Origin: Cycas panzhihuaensis
Taxonomy: Eukaryota; Cycadophyta
DNA length: 64,000 bases
Direction: 5' to 3'
Assembly (NCBI GenBank): GCA_023213395.1
Contig: CM041465.1
Coordinates: forward strand, 209,071,741 to 209,135,740
Under the pieces are notes generated by a model. That model was not told the origin of the DNA and did no database searches. It saw only the letters and a program-made list of their open reading frames with translations. Below are positions 11,495-22,414 of the stretch, one piece after another. Position 1 is the first letter of the stretch. Each line of letters starts with the position of its first letter. The position numbers and the translations under genes are program-made.

Positions 11495-11960
11495 GAAGGG
11501 TGACCAAGTGGTGCCATATTTGTGAAGAAAACTCACATACCACCCGGAATGTGAATTGAACTTAAAACAATGTGACGCACCAACAGGAGAAGTGGTGCCA
11601 CATATGTGAGGTGGATACCCACACAACTAGGGATTGCTTCTACAATTCCGGAGGAAAATCATTTAGAGGTCGAGGTCGGGAAGAGGCAACCCACCTCGCA
11701 ATGTGTATACAACGAGGGTGCACCGTAACCCTCGAGGATGAGACAGTCGATGGGGAGATGCCTCATCACGCCTCTGGACCTTTGAAGTCCGAATGCCCGA
11801 TGAAGCGGAATACGAACAAAAGCCGTTCGTATGTGGTAATTGTGGGCCAAGTGACCACAAAACAGAAGATTGCAAGGGTAAAGCCAAAGCAACGAACTTA
11901 ATGACAATCGTCTTAAAGCGAAAATGTGAAATTGCGAATAAGCGAAAGAGAAAGTGGATG
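11495..11960 (+). pseudogene. Gypsy nucleocapsid with three CCHC knuckles
   Basis: Three zinc-knuckle copies in about 340 bp: WCHICEENSHTTRNVN near 11511-11555 (last Cys lost), WCHICEVDTHTTRDC near 11593-11637 (complete CX2CX4HX4C), and CGNCGPSDHKTEDC near 11832-11873 (complete). The first two are near-duplicates of each other, suggesting local duplication. Knuckles bind element RNA. They fall in different frames, so frameshifts separate them. A Lys/Arg-rich stretch follows (about 11900-12140). Confidence 0.8.
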
Positions 11961-12237
11961 AAGAATATCCACACCCCCCAACTGAAGTGGATCGGTACAA
12001 AAAAGCAAAACAAGTGTTAGACGGTTTAGTCCAGAGGAAGACCTCACGCCAATGGGTAAGCTTGAAACAAAAATGTTTACGTTCGGAAAAACAAACAAAA
12101 AGAGCCAGAGAAACTACCAGAAGAATCAGCCGTAAAACCCCAAATGGTGCAAATGGAGGAGTTATTCAAAGGATTACCTGCCGAAGATATTCCCAGAGTG
12201 TTGGTACTAATGGAGAATTTAGTAAAAGCGATTCTGA

Positions 12238-12720
12238 TTGACCATTCCTCTGTCTCAGGTGATTGATTGGATTAAAGGAGGTGTGTTGCAAAAAGGAATT
12301 ACCAAAAGCTTGAAACAAGTTATACCATCGTTCGACATGGATCCAATGGTAACCATGTCTGTATTGGGAGAAACATTTCCTCGAGTCATTGTGGATGGAG
12401 GCGGCGATGGCGTGTTACCCACTGCAACATGGCGTAAATTGGGAAGTCCGCAATTGGAAGCAGCAACTTATTCACTCAAATTGGCCAATGAGTTACTGGT
12501 ACGACCCGTGGGCGGTTGGCCGATATAAAAGTAAAGCGTGGCGGGGATAGTGGTGAGAGTCGACTTCACGATCGTAGAAGCAGAGAAAGAGCCACTCCCT
12601 ACCCAAGTTATTAGGAAGGCCATGGTTATGCAGGCGAAATACCTCCGAGGTGGGAAAAGGTAACCTTCACTTTGTCGGGGCAACAACAAAGTGGTGCTAC
12701 CAATGCTGGGAAGGAATTCA
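12238..12720 (+). pseudogene. Gypsy aspartic protease
   Basis: A 96-codon frame (12238-12528) contains VIVDGGGDGVLPTATWRKLG, the retropepsin active-site region in the DGG form seen in some plant gypsy elements, followed by KLANELLVRPVGGW. The C-terminal half continues in other frames with an EAEKEPLPT-type block and a PRWEKVTF-type block up to about 12680. The protease cuts the polyprotein. Two frame changes break it. Confidence 0.7.
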
Positions 12721-13110
12721 ATTGAGGTAATCCCAGACGAAGGATCTAGCACCACAGTAACCAGCACAACATTCTCTTCCAATGGGGAAGAACATATCTT
12801 CCACATGGCAGAAGAACCCACGACGTCGAAGCAGTATCAGCATGAAGAACCAACGGATCTCGAGGAGGTATACAACTCTTCGGATGACGAACATGGTATG
12901 AGGTTCGTGGATTACTGGCTCCAGGATGCTTATGAAGTAAACTCCTCTTCATTCAGATGTAATTTGTTATCTAAATATGTATCTGTAAACATTGATGATG
13001 ATAATTTAAATTCTTTTGATTATATGCTGACTAATGATTCTTTGGAAACTGATAACACCCTAGACCAACCAACCCCTAGTTTATCTAGTAATTTTCATAG
13101 TTTTTTCTAG
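12691..13110 (+). pseudogene. Gypsy protease-RT linker ORF (139 codons)
   Basis: An open frame opening MVLPMLGRNSIEVIPDEGSS that is acidic and Ser/Thr-rich, with clusters of Asp and Ser toward the C-terminus. No domain is recognised. Its first residues overlap the end of the protease region, so it probably codes for a low-complexity linker between protease and RT and not for a separate protein. Confidence 0.4.
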
Positions 13111-13210
13111 TTAGTAGTAACCCGACATCCGTCCACTTGGTGTGGGTCCTGAGGTAGATTCCCTACCCCCCCCTTTTATACAACCCGAGGAAGGAAGTAA
13201 CATTCCCTCC

Positions 13211-13870
13211 TCTTCTTCCTTAGAGGTACACCACTTGACCTTAAATCTCTTCCAACCATTGGCGCCAAAAGCGGAGAAATGGAAGGAGGATTGGCGGTAA
13301 GTGCTTCTAGCGAGTCCAGTCTAGGAAACAAAATTACCATTCGGAAAAACAAGCGGTCAAACCTATATTGGGGATTACGTTAAACCATTCTATGGGGAAC
13401 AGTTATATGGGACTACCCATTTAACACATTGTATTGAGTATTGGATAGAACAAGGTACCGGGGATAAAACTAAATGGCAACAGGACTTAATTTTAACTCT
13501 GAGGGACATTGGTATTGGTACTTAGCTCACCAACATAACCTTAGCCATTGGCAAGAATTGCAATCGATGTTTCGAATACGATTCGATCATCCGAACCAAC
13601 TAGCTATTCCAATATTCTATGTAGGACAGGACCCTAGAAAACACATACAGGTGTGTAAGCGAGCTGGAAATCCTTGAGTATACCTAAGCGGATTGGTCTA
13701 ACTACTTCTACCACACCACAGGAAAGGAGCAAAAAGCGGTTCTGGGAAGGGAGAAAAACTTAGAGATAACTTGGGAAAACCTAAGGAATCTTTTATCAAA
13801 ACCTTTAGGCATACCTCGAGAAAACCAAGAAGTAGACACAGTTAAAACATATCAGAATAATGAGCATAAA
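13211..13870 (+). pseudogene. Unrecognised coding-like spacer before gypsy RT
   Basis: Fragments in several frames form an apparently protein-coding stretch: THCIEYWIEQGTGDKTKWQ near 13415-13480, then WYLAHQHNLSHWQELQSMF near 13510-13570 and IPIFYVGQDPRKH near 13605-13640. The W...L......HW.EL...F..RF spacing resembles a Gag capsid block, but a complete Gag is already present upstream. It may be a second Gag-like domain, a captured sequence or chance. No function is assigned. Confidence 0.35.
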
Positions 13871-14016
13871 GCTAGAACAGCATCCAACAGATCATAAAAC
13901 AATAGATACCACACATAGCGAAAATGAAGAAATTGTGAATTATCCTGCAGAGTTCTGAGAATTCACCGTTGGAGAAAGAGAAATAGAAGATACTCCGGGG
14001 CACAAAAGCGGAAAAC

Positions 14017-15044
14017 GTGGAAGATGTGGGAAAAACAAAGTTGAAAACAACGAAATTAATGTTGGCAACTCGGAAAATCCTAAACTCATTCGAATTGGAG
14101 ATTATTGGGATTCCCAAACGAGCCAAAGCTCAAAGAATTGTTCAAGAATTCCGTGATGTATTTGCGTGGTCATATAAAGATTTGAAAGGTATTCCTTGAA
14201 ATAGGAATGCATCACATTGATCCGGTGGAAGACGCTAAACCCGGTGAAAGCGACCATATCGTATGAATCCAAGTATAAAGAAAAAGTAAAAGCCGAATGG
14301 ATAAAATGCTAGAAGCGGTATATATATGAAATTGACTACGGTGGTGGGTGAGCCACAGTAGTAGTCCCAAAGAAAAATGGGAAAATTCAGTGCATGTGGA
14401 TTACGGACAATTAAACAAAGTGACGAAAAAGATCCATTTCCGTTGCCATTCACGGAGGATATTCTAGAAGCGATCGGAGGAAATGAAATTTATTCATTCA
14501 CAGACGGATTTAGTGGGTACAATCAAGTGCAGTTGCCCCGTAAGATCGAGCCAAAACAACATTCGTAACGGAATGGGGTACGACGCCTATAAGGTAATGC
14601 CATTTGGTCTTCTACGAATGCACCAAAGAACATTTCAACGGATTGTGATTAATATCTTTCGTAAGTACATTGGAGAAAAAGTTCTTTGTATTTTTAGACG
14701 ATTGGACATTATGCGGGTTAATGAAGAACCACATGGAAAACTTAAGAGAAATGTTGCAAACTTGTCGGGAAAACAAAGCGTGTCTCAATCCGAGAAAAGT
14801 GTACATTTACGGTACCGTTTGGAAACCTCTTGGGGCACATAGTCGGAAAGAAGGATTGTCGAGATCCGGAAGTGTACGCCATTTTACACTTTCCGACACC
14901 AAATCTGAGGAAGCAACTAAAGGTTTTTGGTTTAACCGGATATTATAGAAAATTTATCGGAGGATATGCGTATATATCGGACCTCTGGAAGAATTCTTTG
15001 AAAAGAATATTGAATGGATATGGACTAAAGATCGACAACGAGCA
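14017..15044 (+). pseudogene. Gypsy reverse transcriptase
   Basis: Starts with the pre-RT block VQEFRDVFAWSYKDLKGIP (14140-14199), then HHIDPVEDAKPGE, MLEAVY, VPKKNGK-like, YGQLNKVTKK, PFPLPFTEDILEAIGG, FTDGFSGYNQVQL, YKVMPFGL and the catalytic FLDDW near 14688-14703 (the two Asp are intact). C-terminal blocks are GHIVGKKDCRDPE and FGLTGYYRKFIGGYA. All motifs are readable but spread over three frames by about six small indels. It copies element RNA into DNA in the family; this copy cannot make the enzyme. Confidence 0.9.
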
Positions 15045-15500
15045 TTGAAACATCAAGGCGAGGCCATAGTAGCAAAGACCGATACTACGATTCCGGATTG
15101 GAAGAGAACCTTCCATGTGCATGTGGGCCACGTCTGTCGCTATTGGATGCGTATTGGCCCAACCAGTGATGATAAAATGGATCATCCAATATATTTTGCC
15201 GATCGGAAACTTACAAGAGCGAGCAATTATACAACAACGAGAGAGAAGCACTCGGCATGGTTTATGCACTACGTAAATTTCGACACTATTTATTATCTAA
15301 TCCATTTCTATTTTTGTCGACCATCAAGCTTTGATGTATCGGTGAACAAACCTATTATGCGAGGAAGAATCGTGAGATGGTTAATCTTTGTTCCAAGAAT
15401 TTTCGCTCGTAATCATTGTGAAACGGGTAAGGCGCACATTATCCCGGATCAACTATCAAGAATCAAAAATGGAGAGAGCTACGAGGGTACCGGATGACTT
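15045..15500 (+). pseudogene. Gypsy RNase H
   Basis: Visible blocks are FPDWKRTFHVHV-like at the start, DDKMDHPIYFADRKLTRA near 15166-15220, YTTTREKHSA, and after a frame change the C-terminal NKPIMRGRIVRWLI and AHIIPDQLSRIKNGE near 15435-15480. These match the RNase H domain that follows gypsy RT directly. The first catalytic Asp region (normally DAS in this position) is damaged by a frameshift, reading HVCRYW here. Confidence 0.82.
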
Positions 15501-15599
15501 TCAGACGCAGACTCTATTCGGTGGATGCGATTCCAAGATGGTGGTATGAGGGTATACCGAATACCTAGCAGTAAAGTCCCGAGAATTAGATCGTACGGG

Positions 15600-16740
15600 A
15601 AGAAGGAATTTCATTAGAAAAGCGGAGCCGTACCAGAATTGTATAAATTGGGACCAGATGACATATTGCGACGTTGTGTTCGACAGCATGAGACAAATCA
15701 GATTATGTCGCAGGCACATGAAGGAGTAGCAGGTGGCCACATGGGGAAATTGGCCACATGGCGGAAAATCTTGACGTCGAGATTCTGGTGGCCATCAATG
15801 TTCGACGATGTGAAGAAATGGGTTCAAGCATGCGACCACTGCCAACGAGTGGGGAAACCTAACCAAGCAGGATTTCCACCGTTGCATCCTATACTACCCT
15901 TGGCACCGTTTGAAAAGTGGGGACTCGACTTTGTGGGGCCAATCAAACCCGGCAAGACGACGATCAAACGCTCGATATATTCTAGTAGCCACCGGCTACA
16001 CGACAAAGTGGGTAGAAGCACGTGCATTGAGGAAAGCCGATGCGAAAGCACGACAAGATTTGCATGCGGTGATAATCACGAGATTTGGATGCCCTTGGAG
16101 ATTGTGGTGACCAAGGTGCCCATTTCCTCAACCAAACCATGGAAGCATTGACAAGCGCCTTCATGATCGACCATCGAAATCAACCCCATACTATCCCGAG
16201 CCAGCGGTCAAGCGGAAAGCTCCAACAAGATAATCGAAAGCATTTACGGAAGATATGCGACATCGGTCAGTTGGTAGAAGTTACCTTCCGTACTATGGGC
16301 TTTCCGTACTACGTATAAACCATCAGTGGGACAAACACCATTTCAAGCGGTGTATGGCACGAAGCCATTCTTACCGAGTTTGAGATACCCGACTGCGGTG
16401 GCAATACAATGCCGACTCGACGACCTTGATCCACGGAACAACGATGGAAGATTTAATACGGTTGGAAGAAACGCGACATCTAGCAAATTGGGTGCGACAT
16501 ATAGAAAAAGGCGACAAAAGGCGTGGCATGACCGCTCTGCGGAAACCACAATTCCATGAGGGTGATCACGTATTGCTATCTGACGGCAAATTCAAAACGC
16601 ACCGGTAAACTCAAGATGCGATGGTTAGGACCATACATACATCGCAGAAAAAATTTTCGAAAATGGTTCAGTGCAGCTTCGAGAAATCGCCGGCCCTCTG
16701 CTACCAACACGAGGAAATGGTAGCAGTCTCAAGTCTTATA
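15600..16740 (+). pseudogene. Gypsy integrase
   Basis: The HHCC zinc domain is intact in the frame from 15639: HEGVAGGHMGK...WWPSMFDDVKKWV...CDHCQRVGK. Then EKWGLDFVGPIKPG (first catalytic Asp), YILVATGYTTKWVEARAL, the second Asp in a SDQGAHF-like block near 16110-16130 that is broken by frameshift, and the C-terminal FQAVYGTKPFLPS, WHDR and HEGDHVLLSDGKFKTHR ending near 16735. No chromodomain is seen after it. The integrase is last in pol, as in gypsy elements. Confidence 0.88.
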
Positions 16741-16999
16741 TAGAGTAGCCAGCCACCAGCCGGATCAGCTGGTTGTACCATAGCGTATTGCATGATATTG
16801 AGGCAATCGATCGCCTTGATACCGAGCCATGATCCCGCTCGGTATGGATAAAAAAAAAACCCATAACTCGGCCTCGACATAAGCAACAAAGCAGTAATCC
16901 AAGAAACCGGAAGGAATTCATCAAGATACAAGCGAATTACAGTGGTACGTGACAAAACAGTGCGTTACTGTGCACGCATTGGACTGATAAAAGTGTAAA

Positions 17000-17395
17000 A
17001 TATACTATACGTACCAAGCAATTCATAAAAGTACGCATAGTGGAAAAAGTGGCTCCGAATTATACTATGCGTACCAGAAAAGTACGCGAACAGGCATGCA
17101 TAGTAGAAATAATTTTAAGTGACTCAACTACATTATACGTACCTGAAAAAGTACGTAGACAGGTACGCACAAAGGTACGTGAGCGTAAACTCGAGTCATA
17201 CATTATACGTACCAACGACGTACGTAATCGGGTACGCACTGTGTAAAAGAGACTTAAAGGGCTATGTGTGTTATACGTACCAAAGAAAGCACGTGAATCG
17301 AGCACGCACAATGTTAATTTTAAACAAAGATACGTACCCAGGGCACGTATAAGACAAAATACGCAAAACGACAAATTATTACGTACCTGCGAACA
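17000..17395 (+). repeat. Degenerate tandem array with GTACG core
   Basis: Seven units spaced about 50-70 bp, each opening TATACGTACC or a close variant, at about 17006, 17066, 17134, 17204, 17272, 17329 and 17379, and most followed about 20-40 bp later by a second GTACGC/GTACGT. The core GTAC is self-complementary. It lies between integrase and the 3' ORF of the gypsy element, so it is probably untranslated. Confidence 0.8.
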
Positions 17396-17589
17396 TTCCA
17401 AAGGCAGACGCAGAGCGGAACGGACCACCTGCGCAAGGGTTTGCTCCTGCACGCGTCACGGTGACGAGCGGTAACGGCAAGCGCCTCCTGAGGTGCGTAT
17501 GTGCGGTTCTACCCAAGACGCTTAGGTTTTCTGTTTTACTCGGAAATCCACGACCATCATGAGTACGGTGAGGGTCGCCAAGAGGCATA

Positions 17590-18578
17590 CATTCCTAAGT
17601 CAAACAGACCTCCAAGCCCTACCAATGCATTTCGACGAAGATCAAGCGGGATGGATGACTATATTTCTCGCAACCCCATGTATTATGACCCACGGTTAAT
17701 GGACCAAACCACTGACCCTAAAAGCAAACAGCGGCAAAGCTAAATTGGATGCAGAAATAGTCCACACAATTACTGGACTTCCCAAGGAGGGCGAAGTTCT
17801 ATTGGGAACCAAGAGGTCAGAGGTGGACAGGGAAATGTGGATGAAAAAATTATGCCATCCTAACACCCAGATAATGTCAGGCGGAATCAGGGTAGCCGAC
17901 ATCATGGATATCAAATTGCAGTAGGTGGCTAAGGTAATTAATTCCAGATTTTTGTCAAAAAGAAAATATACCTACATTCGTGGAGGTATGATGCGTACTC
18001 TTGCAAATTCGGGATGGAGAAAGAATGAATTGGTCCGAATTTTTAGCGTAAAATATGAGGCAAGAAGCTATAAGAAATCGTGACACAACCCTTTCGCCAT
18101 CCTTCATTGCTTCCTCGCTATTCTATTTTACCAAAGGTCCTAAGTCCAACTAACCGTAACCACTATTTCTCCTCGGGAACCAATCATTAAACAAAGGTTG
18201 CGAGTTCCCGACACGACTACCAAGATGGAACTTAAAAGGAGAATTCGTAAACAAATGCAGAAAGTACTTACCGGTTACAAAAACCCCTGTGTACACCTAT
18301 TCCTCACAGACAAAGCAAGTTGTCCATCGACGTGGGAAGAGGAGGAAAGGAGAGGAAGAGTCAAGAAGAGAAAGAGGAGGAGGCGGAAGCATCACAGGAA
18401 GATTGGGAAGACTTCCCCAGCAGAAGAGGTTGAGAACCCCGGCACCGCCTACACCACAGGACAAGGCAGGCCAATTATACAGATGATTCGGGATATGGAG
18501 GCGGTACAAAGCGTAGATAGCGACCCTTCAGAGAAGATAAAGGAAAAGGACGCCATCATTGCTACCCGACACAAATAA
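17590..18578 (+). pseudogene. Gypsy extra ORF downstream of integrase, unknown function
   Basis: Sense-strand coding-like region in several frames. Blocks include NAFRRRSSGMDDYISRNPMY near 17625-17680, then after a frameshift LDAEIVHTITGLPKEGEVLL and WMKKLCHPNTQIMSGG (about 17740-17880), one TAG near 17922, YIRGGMMRTLANSGW near 17970-18015, and finally a 126-codon frame (18198-18578) that is Lys/Arg/Glu-rich with RKRRRRKHHRK. No transmembrane segment or env-like feature is visible. I do not recognise a family. Position matches the accessory ORFs known downstream of pol in some plant gypsy lineages. Confidence 0.5.
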
Positions 18579-18714
18579 ATGAAGAAATTGCAGGACAACC
18601 AAGGCAGCGAGGAGCCGCCTTGAAACAGAGTGGGGAGGGATACCCAAATTTTTGACTTTTGAGTTTTGTTGAGCAAGGATGCTCAAACCCATAAATCATT
18701 GACCCCTGGATAGA

Positions 18715-19542
18715 TGTTGGCATCAAAATTGACTCAATGGTCGTGGAGGACCAGAGGTAGGTCGATAACCCGGTTGTGCAGTGCACGGACCCGACGGAGG
18801 TACGCACGAGGCGAAACGGCAGAAAAAAGCATTCAGGTACGTGATGACAAAAGCGCACTGAACGGGCACGCATGACAGAACGCATCAAGAGCGGAACGCA
18901 ATGAAACGGCGCAGACGCATTACTGTGGGACCAAAGTGAAGACCGGGAGGTGCTGACGACGCATTTTGACGCATTTTAACCAAAGGAAGAATTAATTAAG
19001 GTTAACCAAAGAGATTAAGTGAAGAGGTGCGATTAATTGAAGAGGCACGCATGGTCGAAAGGGTACGGTTATGACAAATCATAACCCTTCACCAAAAGGT
19101 ACCAACAGAGTACTTAAGGAGGTACGCATGATTCACCCGGTTAGGTGAGAGCCGGAGATCAAGAGTACGCAAAGGTGCGTATGACAAGACGCATGACACC
19201 GATTGGAGCATGAGTGCATGATAAGTACCATCTGGTACGCATATGTAACAGAGGATCAGATGTCTTTGGAATGCTCAGAACGCATTCCAAATGTAAATGA
19301 ACTGTTGAATTAATAAAAGAAGAGTTATGTGGAAATTGGTGCATTCTTGATGTGTGTTGATGATGTCTTTGAAGTATGTATTGAATTACGTCATGTGTAC
19401 CATTCTGTGAATTATATATGGAATTATATGTGGAATATATGTGTATAACCATGTTGACAGTGTCCTAAAACTAGACTATAGTGCTGTGTAACCTTGACAA
19501 GTGCATTGATTCCACGAAGGGTGTGGAATCTATAAGTCAACA
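18715..19542 (+). repeat. 3' LTR of gypsy element
   Basis: 828 bp, starts TGTTGGCATC, ends AAGTCAACA, and is followed by the target duplication GCAGG (19543-19547). It retains many ACGCA/TACGCAT motifs. No clear polypurine tract lies directly before it; the nearest purine-rich block is GTGGGGAGGGA near 18630. Confidence 0.95.
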
Positions 19543-19547
19543 GCAGG

Positions 19548-20523
19548 TACATCAAATGGATGTTAAAAGTGCTTTTCTAAATGAAGATTTGATAGAGGAG
19601 GTGTACATGGAACAACCTCTAAGATTTGCTAAGAAAGAAAAAGAACATTTGGTATGTCGATTGAAGAAAGCTTTGTATGGGCTTAAGCAAGTTCCAAGAT
19701 CTTAATACATGAAGATTGATAAGTACTTCTTGAAACATGGGTTTGAAAGACATGGGTTTGAAAGATCTCCAAATGATTCAAACCTCTACATTAAAGTATA
19801 AAATAATAAAGATGTTATCTTTATAATACTCTGTATTAATGATTTGGTGATAACAGAGAATAATGATTCAATGGTTGAAAACTTAGAGTTAAGATTGAAA
19901 TAACAAATTCGGTCAGCTTCATTATTTTATTGTAGTAGAAGTTTGGCAAACACTTGGAGAAATCTTCATTTCATGAGAAAAGTATACTTGGGAACCATTG
20001 AAGAAATTTAGGATGGAGGACTGCAAATCAACTCTTGCTCTGATGGAAACTGGATTAAAGCTTTCAACTCAACTAGTAGGAAGTTTGCTCTACTTAACAA
20101 CAACTAGGCTAGATATTGCATATTCGATGGGGATTATGTTAAGGTTCGTGCAAAATCCAAAACATAATCATTGGAAAGTAGCCAAGCATACTCTCAAATG
20201 CCTAAAGCAAACCTTATAATTTGGGCTCAAGTTCACTCAATGTGAAGATTTTAAGTTGCAAGGATACTCAGACTCTGATTAGGCAAGATGTGTTAACAAT
20301 AGACATTCGACATCTGGATATTATTTCATTTTTGGTACAATAGTAGTTTCTTGGAGCAACAAGAAACAGCTAACCGTAGCAATGTTATTGACATAATCGT
20401 AATATAAAGTAGTAACATGTGAGGTAGAGTGGTTGAGCAGGATATTAGGAGATTTAGGATTTCATCAACAAAGTGCAACTAAGTTGTATTATAACAATCA
20501 AAGTGCACTTAAGATAGCAAAGA
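19548..20523 (+). pseudogene. Copia F RT (C-part) and RNase H
   Basis: Continues copia F after the gypsy insertion: QMDVKSAFLNEDLIEEVYMEQPL, then HLVCRLKKALYGLKQ, a stop, KIDKYFLKHGFERHGFERSPND (with a short internal duplication of the words HGFER), and CINDLVI near 19830-19850 at the YVDD site, so the first catalytic Asp is Asn. RNase H follows in broken frames (KAFNSTS..., SLANTW..., SWSNKKQLTVA-like near 20350) and ends at NNQSALKIAK, where copia I interrupts it at 20524. Stops are frequent. Inactive. Confidence 0.85.
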
Positions 20524-20740
20524 TGTTAAAAAAGACTAAATTGAAAAGAGAACGATCTTCCTTAATTAATGGGAGAGAGTTTTCCTCTCGCATAAATATA
20601 ATTGATTTATAAAAGAGGCCCAATACATGTATGCCAAGTGTCATTTTTAAACAGAAGAGGAGCCATGACACATAACCCTCAATTTACATAAGAGACCCCT
20701 AAGTAAAAGAAATAAAGGATAGAACATTAATATTCTAACA
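20524..20740 (-). repeat. 3' LTR of copia I
   Basis: 217 bp, TGTTAAAAAAGAC to TATTCTAACA. Aligns throughout with 25530-25744. A minus-strand TATA-like TTTTATAAAT lies near 20605-20616. The adjoining CCCTCCCTTAA (20741-20751) is the polypurine tract on the other strand. Confidence 0.93.
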
Positions 20741-20754
20741 CCCTCCCTTAATAT

Positions 20755-22260
20755 TTTATCCTTTTATTTTTCATTCCTGGTAGATTTTGTGAAGCTGAAA
20801 TTTGTCCTTTGATAAGGGTTTTATGAAGATGTCAACAACCTATTGTTTACTGTTATAGTATTGTAGCTCTATCTCTTTATTCTACACCTTTTCTTTAATA
20901 AAATAATAATAAACTTCTGTGTTTAGTTCTTGCATGAAAGACATGATTTTTAGTAAGTTTGATAACACTTTGATTATCACAAAAGATCGTGGTTGCTTTA
21001 AGACAACTCTAATTTAAATCTTTGAGAAGTTGTCTTAACCATACTACTTCATAGGTTGCATTGATTGTAGCCTTGTACTCTATTTCTATTGACGACAATG
21101 CTATAGTTGCTTTTTTTTCTTTTCACACTTGGAAATGTTACAATTCATCCAAGATTAAATTAATATCTTAATATAGACTTTCTTTCCTACTATTCACCTA
21201 CCTAGTTTGAGTCACTGTATCTAATTAATTTTGGCTTGTCTATTTTAGTATACTTTAACTCAAGATCCAATGTGCCTTTGATGTATCTTATGATCCAGTT
21301 AGTAGCATTCTAGTGAGTAACTTTGGGATTATACATAAATTTGAAAACAATTCCTATAAAAAAAGATATGCCTGATTTGGTTGTTGTTAAGTAAATGAGA
21401 CTTCCAACTAGTTGTAAAAAAAAATGTTTCATTTACTTGATGACTATATTTGTTAGTTGCCAAAACACATCTTGTTTCCATAGGTGTGACACAAGGATTA
21501 CAATGTTCCATACTTAATCTTTTGAGAAGATTCTTAGCATATTTTGACTTTGAAATAAATATATCATTTGTTGTTTGATTAACTTCTATACCAAGATAGT
21601 AATGAAGTGCACGCATATCAGTCATTTCCAAATTATCTTCCATTTGTGTTCGTACCCATTTGATAGTCTCATGATCATTACCTATAACATTCATATCATC
21701 TACATATACAACAATAATAGTAATCAAGTCTTCAATTTATTTCTTAACATAAAGACTTGGATCAACTTCACACTTGTTGAATCCTTTCTTTCAGAGATAA
21801 TGATTTAGTTTTGCATACCAAGCTCGAAGTGTTTGTTTCAGGTTGTATAAAGCCTTTTTAACTTGCAAACTCGATTTTATCCTCCATTTTTTTTTACAAA
21901 TTTAGGTGATTGCTCTATGTATACTTCTTCATCTAGATCACCATTTAGAAAGGCACATTTTATATCAAGTTGTACAATTTTCCATCCATATTGTGCTCTC
22001 AAAGCTATAATTGTCTAGATGGTTATCATTTTTGCTACTAGAGCAAAAGTTATTTTGTAGTCAATACCTACAGTCTAAGTATACCTTTTTGCAACTAATC
22101 TGGTTTTATATTTTTCAATGCTACCATCAGATTTTTCTTTTATCTTGTAAACTCATTTGCAACATACAATAGGTTTGTCTTCGGGTGGAGAAACTAACTC
22201 CCAGGTATTGTTTTGTTTTATAAAGAGCATTTGTTTATTCATGGCTTCTAGCCACTCTAT
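20755..22260 (-). pseudogene. Copia I RT and RNase H
   Basis: Minus strand from right to left: MNKQMLFIKQNNTWELVSPP begins RT, then VGIDYKITFALVAKM, IVQLDIKCAFLNGDLDEEVY, and the catalytic YVDDM near 21694-21708 inside a 132-codon frame (21727-21329) that continues WVRTQMEDNLEMTDM, LHYYLGIEV and NPCVTPMET. RNase H follows in broken frames to the polypurine tract near 20751. The active-site Asp pair is intact but more than a dozen stops interrupt the rest. Confidence 0.85.
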
Positions 22261-22414
22261 TTTTTGACAAGCTTCTTCATAATTTTTAAGGTTCAACAAA
22301 ATAAATTAATGCTTGATGTCTTTAAGATCTAGTTCTCTATGCAAAAACATCTCCTTTTGACTCTTCTATAGTTTTTAAGTACCACCTAGATAGACTTTTT
22401 TCATACTCCCTTTC

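Larger units (their letters stand above)
9207..19542 (+). mobile_element. Gypsy LTR retrotransposon, 10.3 kb, inside copia F
   Basis: Two LTRs (9207-10034 and 18715-19542, both 828 bp) enclose gag, three zinc knuckles, protease, RT, RNase H, integrase and a long 3' region, in the Ty3/gypsy order with integrase last. The host RT is duplicated for 5 bp, GCAGG (9202-9206 and 19543-19547), and the copia reading resumes exactly after it. RT carries FLDDW where most elements have YVDD or YMDD. Size, long 3' region and RT motif fit a non-chromodomain (Tat/Athila-like) lineage, which is an inference. The internal frames are broken mainly by small indels. Confidence 0.93.

Noticed and set aside
17000-17395. 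CRISPR-like array
   Set aside because: Units are degenerate, spacing varies, the setting is a plant retrotransposon and there are no cas genes.
17060-17452. Minus-strand frame of 130 codons rich in VRT and TYN words
   Set aside because: It is the translation of the GTACG repeat array and not an independent protein.
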